DNA of 64,000 bases from positions 248,001-312,000 of the forward strand of contig JAIHAL010000001.1 in assembly GCA_020054675.1 (NCBI GenBank), read 5' to 3'. Position 1 is the first letter of the stretch, and the number at the start of each line of letters is the position of its first letter. Of the stretch, positions 61,080 to 64,000 are shown one piece after another. The notes beneath the pieces are model-generated. The model saw nothing but the letters and a program-made list of their open reading frames with translations. It had not been told where the DNA came from and ran no database searches. This stretch comes from Oscillospiraceae bacterium. Lineage in GTDB: Bacteria > Bacillota > Clostridia > Oscillospirales > Ruminococcaceae. A program made the translations under genes and the position numbers.

Positions 61080-61625
61080 CTAAACAGTTATTTCATCAAA
61101 GCTTACTTGTTCAGAACGGTCAGGCAAAACCGGCAAATCGTCCAAAGAAGAAAGCTTAAAGCATCTTAAGAAATTATCCGTAGTCCTGTATGCAATAGGT
61201 CTTCCGGGCACATCAAGCCTGCCGGCTTCTTCAAGCAAGTTTTTTTCAATAAGAGAATTTACTATTCCTGAGCTGTCAACACCTCTAATATGCTCAATAA
61301 AGCTTTTTGTGACAGGCTGGTTATATGCAACTATCGTAAGAACCTCCAAAGCGGCAGAAGAAAGCGGAGCAGAACGCTTTGTTTCAAGTGCATTCCTTAT
61401 ATAATCTGCATATTCACTTTTTGTTGCAAGCTGATAAGAATTATTAAGTTTTATTACCACAAGAGCGCTTTTAGTTTCTTCATAACGGTCCGAAAGCATT
61501 TTTACAAGCTTTGGTATAGTTTCCTGTTCGGTGCCGCTCGCAAAAGAAAGCTTTTCAATTTCAACCGGGTCGCCGCTTGCAAAAAGTATTGCCTCAATTA
61601 TTGAAATTTTTTCATCCAGCTGCAT
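61080..61625 (-). CDS. scpB: Segregation and condensation protein B
   Basis: Winged-helix subunit of the SMC-ScpAB condensin. The 181 residues include EAILFASGDPVEIEKLS and LSSAALEVLTIVAYNQPVTK. IRGVDSSGIVNSLIEKNLL and GRPIAYRTTDNFLRCF are family marks. ATG 61625 has GGAGG seven bases upstream; the in-frame TTG at 61631 is too close to that site. Lies immediately after scpA. Confidence 0.95.
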   Translation of the reverse strand: MQLDEKISIIEAILFASGDPVEIEKLSFASGTEQETIPKLVKMLSDRYEETKSALVVIKLNNSYQLATKSEYADYIRNALETKRSAPLSSAALEVLTIVAYNQPVTKSFIEHIRGVDSSGIVNSLIEKNLLEEAGRLDVPGRPIAYRTTDNFLRCFKLSSLDDLPVLPDRSEQVSFDEITV

Positions 61626-61627
61626 AT

Positions 61628-62359
61628 TCAAACCTCCGCAAGGACATGGCGCTTTTCCCTAAGCGGTCCGCAAAAAGATATTTCACTGTTGTCATCGCTT
61701 ATTAAAATCCTTCCCGACTTTGTCAGCTCAAGTATGGCAAGAAATGTCGCCACACGTTCCGAACGTCCAGCCATATCTTCAAAAATCCCATCAAGTTTAA
61801 CTGTTCCAAAAGTATAAAGCTTTTTCAAAACATAAAGAATTTTTGAAGCAACCGAAACTACTTTTTTAGAAACAATTGATTCAAAAGAAGAAACAGTGGT
61901 TTCATTCTTCCAAGAATATTTTAAATTTGCATTTTTATAAGTTTCAAGCAATATATTTTTATCATGCACAAGCCTGTAAGTATTGTCAATTTCAATTTTC
62001 AAAGGACTTCTCACAAAAATGCTGCCGCCGTTATACCTCTCCCCCAACAACGCTGCAGCCTTTTTGCAAAGGGAGTATTCAACAAGTCTTCCCTCAAGTT
62101 CTTTCTTAAGTCGTTCGGCCTCTTCCGGCGACGGAAGAAGCGAAACGGTTTTTATATAAATAAGCCTTGCCGCCATTTCAAGAAATTCGCCGGCTATTTC
62201 CATATCCTGTTCCGCCATTTGGTCAATATATTCCATATACTGCTCCAAAAGCGAAACAATAGGTATGTCATTTATATTAAGCTTATGTTTGGAAATCAAA
62301 TACAGGAGCAAATCAAGCGGCCCCTCAAATTTTTCAAGCTTAAACGAAAGCTCAGCCAT
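61628..62359 (-). CDS. scpA: Segregation and condensation protein A (kleisin)
   Basis: Kleisin that bridges the SMC heads. The 243 residues start with SFKLEKFEGPLDLLLYLI, the diagnostic N-terminal ScpA motif. EFLEMAARLIYIKTVSLLP binds the SMC neck, and the C-terminal winged helix includes VATFLAILELTKSGRI. Smc itself is not in this window. Confidence 0.96.
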   Translation of the reverse strand: MAELSFKLEKFEGPLDLLLYLISKHKLNINDIPIVSLLEQYMEYIDQMAEQDMEIAGEFLEMAARLIYIKTVSLLPSPEEAERLKKELEGRLVEYSLCKKAAALLGERYNGGSIFVRSPLKIEIDNTYRLVHDKNILLETYKNANLKYSWKNETTVSSFESIVSKKVVSVASKILYVLKKLYTFGTVKLDGIFEDMAGRSERVATFLAILELTKSGRILISDDNSEISFCGPLREKRHVLAEV

Positions 62360-62372
62360 TGCTAAACAGTCC

Positions 62373-63029
62373 TCACCTCATTATTATGTCAACAAATCCG
62401 GTAAGAAAATCAAGTCCTATAATAATCAGGGAACGCAAAAATCCAAGCAGAGGATTAAGTATGCCGGAAAACATTATGAATATAAGCGCTATAAAAATAT
62501 ACTGCTCATACTGCATTATACGGAAATAAATTCTATCCGGAAGTACCGCATTTAATACCTTTGAACCGTCAAGCGGCGGTACCGGCAAAAGATTGAAAAC
62601 CGCAAGCCCGACATTAAGCAAAATAATATAATAAAACATATAAGAAGCATAGTATAAAATACCACTTTGACTTGCCGGGAGATATGATAAAAATTTGTAT
62701 ATTATCATTGCCAAAAATCCGAGCAAAACATTTGAAAAAGGCCCTGCAATTGATGTCAGCACCGTCCCAAGTTTCCTGTTGCGGAAATTGTTTGGGTTTA
62801 TTCCTACCGGCCTTGCCCAGCCAAATCCGGTAAGCAGCATGCAAATCGTACCAAAAAGGTCAAGATGGACAAAAGGATTCAAAGATATCCTGCCCTGATA
62901 CCTTGCGGTCGGATCGCCAAGTTTATCTGCGGCCCATGCATGTGCACATTCATGTACAGGAATAGCAGTGAAAAGCACAAGGGCCCTCATTAAAATTTTA
63001 AAAATATTATCAAAAGTAAATATTCCCAT
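62373..63029 (-). CDS. M50B site-2 protease family membrane protein (YwhC-like)
   Basis: A 218-residue multi-pass protein with zinc motif HECAHAW (residues about 27-33) and LPVPPLDGSKVLN as third ligand. ARYQGRISLNPFVHLDLFGT and GWARPVGINPNNF are typical of the compact M50B group (YwhC/YydH-like). Substrates are unknown. The ATG at 63029 is preferred over one two codons earlier since GAGG is seven bases away. It leads the scpA-scpB-DUF2953-gerW-dac-rluB run, driven by the promoter at 63062-63090. Confidence 0.88.
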   Translation of the reverse strand: MGIFTFDNIFKILMRALVLFTAIPVHECAHAWAADKLGDPTARYQGRISLNPFVHLDLFGTICMLLTGFGWARPVGINPNNFRNRKLGTVLTSIAGPFSNVLLGFLAMIIYKFLSYLPASQSGILYYASYMFYYIILLNVGLAVFNLLPVPPLDGSKVLNAVLPDRIYFRIMQYEQYIFIALIFIMFSGILNPLLGFLRSLIIIGLDFLTGFVDIIMR

Positions 63030-63061
63030 CAACATACCTCGCCAAAAATATTATATTTTTA

Positions 63062-63090
63062 ATTATACTTTAATTTGGATAAAACTTCAA
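63062..63090 (-). promoter_or_regulatory. SigA-type promoter of the M50-scpAB operon
   Basis: Minus strand: TTGAAG (63085-63090), 17 bases, TATAAT (63062-63067). The expected start is about 26 bases before the M50 gene ATG. It lies after the thrB terminator. Confidence 0.8.
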
Positions 63091-63128
63091 CAGTATTTTT
63101 TAAAATTCTTTTATCTTCTTAAAAAGAC

Positions 63129-63160
63129 AATTCCTCCAACCAGAAATGGCTGGAGGAATT
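63129..63160 (-). terminator. Intrinsic terminator of thrB
   Basis: 14-bp stem (63129-63142 with 63147-63160), loop of four. One A-C opposition on the plus strand is U-G in minus-strand RNA, favouring the minus direction. GTCTTTTT follows there. Starts three bases after the thrB stop. Confidence 0.8.
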
Positions 63161-63162
63161 TT

Positions 63163-64000
63163 TTATAAAATCAACGTGCCTTTATTGTCAATTTCAAGTT
63201 CTTTTACCGTCCATGAAAGAAGCCCCATTTTATCAAGCGAAAAACGCATTTTCCCGCAGAAAAATTTATTTTTTTCATCCACAATAGACATTATTGCAGG
63301 CCCGGCGCCGCTTATATATGCCGCATAAGCTCCCAAAGAATAAGCAACATCAAAAACATCCCTTGCGTGCGGAATAAGCGGCATGCGGTACGGCTGATGA
63401 AGCTTATCGTGAACTGCGGTGCGAAGATTTTCATACTTCCCCGTCAAAAGGCTTGCCGAAAACAATGCCGCTCTTGAAAGATTATAAACCGCATCCTTAT
63501 GAGAAACTTCCTTTGGCAGACATTCCCTTGCTTTTTCGGTTTTAAGCTCAAAATCAGGTATTATTACAACAAATTTAAGAGAAGTATGCACTTCCTGCTT
63601 TACCCAATGCACAATTTTACCATCAAAAACCGCAGTGACAATTCCTCCAAGCAGTGCCGGAGCGGTATTGTCCGGATGCCCCTCTATCTGCGCGGAAAGA
63701 TTTACAAGGTCATCAAGCGTCAGAGGATTCCCCATAAGCGTATTTGCCCCCACAAGGCCCGCTATTATGCAGGCAGAGCTGCTACCCAGCCCGCGCGCCA
63801 TGGGGATATTGTTTTCCTGTTCTATTTTAAGACCTTTCAGTTCCTTTCCGCAAATATCATAAAGCGTTTTTGCAGTTTCATAGACAAGATTTGTTTCATC
63901 AAGCGGTATTTCCGTCCCGTCAAGTGAAATTATTTCCGTCTTATCGCTTTCTTCAATATTCACATAATTATAAAAATTCAGCGCAAGTCCCAAAGCGTCA
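63163..64000 (-). CDS. thrB: Homoserine kinase (5' end outside window)
   Basis: GHMP kinase that phosphorylates homoserine for threonine synthesis. The frame is open to base 64000 and reads DALGLALNFYNYV at the edge; this matches the family N-terminus after the LGPGFDTLG-type motif, so only about 20 residues are missing. The GHMP ATP loop is IPMARGLGSSSACIIAGL. HPDNTAPALLGGIV and the C-terminal AAYISGAGPAIMSI complete the fold. thrC is about 28 kb away on the same strand. Confidence 0.94.
   Translation of the reverse strand, partial: DALGLALNFYNYVNIEESDKTEIISLDGTEIPLDETNLVYETAKTLYDICGKELKGLKIEQENNIPMARGLGSSSACIIAGLVGANTLMGNPLTLDDLVNLSAQIEGHPDNTAPALLGGIVTAVFDGKIVHWVKQEVHTSLKFVVIIPDFELKTEKARECLPKEVSHKDAVYNLSRAALFSASLLTGKYENLRTAVHDKLHQPYRMPLIPHARDVFDVAYSLGAYAAYISGAGPAIMSIVDEKNKFFCGKMRFSLDKMGLLSWTVKELEIDNKGTLIL

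Overview
The window is a housekeeping and sporulation stretch of a low-GC, Gram-positive chromosome. It carries sigE, sigG, spoIIGA, spoVM, a spoIVFB-like protease, a GerW/YtfJ gene, and PolC, PrkC/PrpC and RemA type genes. Gene order repeatedly matches blocks known from Bacillus subtilis and Clostridia. I infer an endospore-forming Bacillota, most likely class Clostridia and possibly an Oscillospirales-type lineage; family rank cannot be fixed from reading alone. There is no rRNA, insertion sequence, prophage, CRISPR array or defence island. All genes but two lie on the minus strand, so the window is probably within one replichore arm, transcribed with the fork.

Layout, left to right; transcription is mostly right to left. 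(1) 1-9223: polC (partial), ispG, rseP, dxr, a terminator, cdsA, uppS, frr, pyrH, then tsf and rpsB. This couples translation factors, isoprenoid precursor synthesis, undecaprenyl carrier and phospholipid synthesis. (2) 9267-12209: ylmC-like PRC-barrel gene, sigG, sigE and spoIIGA, with a candidate Spo0A-controlled promoter and a candidate SigF-type promoter. (3) 12260-17309: M18 aminopeptidase, lytic transglycosylase, coaE, tsaC/sua5, prfA and DUF951. (4) 17377-18780: the only plus-strand genes, an unrecognised protein and an S1-repeat protein. (5) 18779-24615: rarA, glyA, five tRNAs with a near-perfect promoter, a HAD phosphatase and an ABC exporter. (6) 24700-37807: lysA, engB and lon; clpX, clpP and tig; a phosphoesterase, thrC, yraN, rnhB, rbgA, lepB and rplS. 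(7) 37814-41443: a radical-SAM pair, a SpoIVFB-like protease with a small SpoIVFA-like partner, and the 29-residue spoVM. (8) 41507-54166: the thiN-rsgA-prkC-prpC-rlmN-rsmB-fmt-def-priA-rpoZ-gmk-remA-yicC run. (9) 54190-57593: a soluble biotin-dependent carboxyltransferase operon. (10) 57598-64000: GNAT-like gene, rluB, D,D-carboxypeptidase, gerW/ytfJ, DUF2953, scpB, scpA, an M50 protease and thrB (partial).

Start codons were chosen from Shine-Dalgarno spacing, so several differ from the longest open frame. Promoters and terminators were read by eye. Several hairpins contain C-A mismatches on the plus strand that become G-U pairs on the minus strand, which fixes their direction.

No clearly new multi-gene system was found. 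The points most worth a second look are: a three-stem nested hairpin in the rpsB 5' leader; a SpoIVFA-like protein that lacks the LytM/M23 domain; a carboxyltransferase operon without membrane pump subunits and with altered active-site motifs; a PASTA kinase with an unexplained C-terminal domain; and two plus-strand genes standing apart from everything around them.
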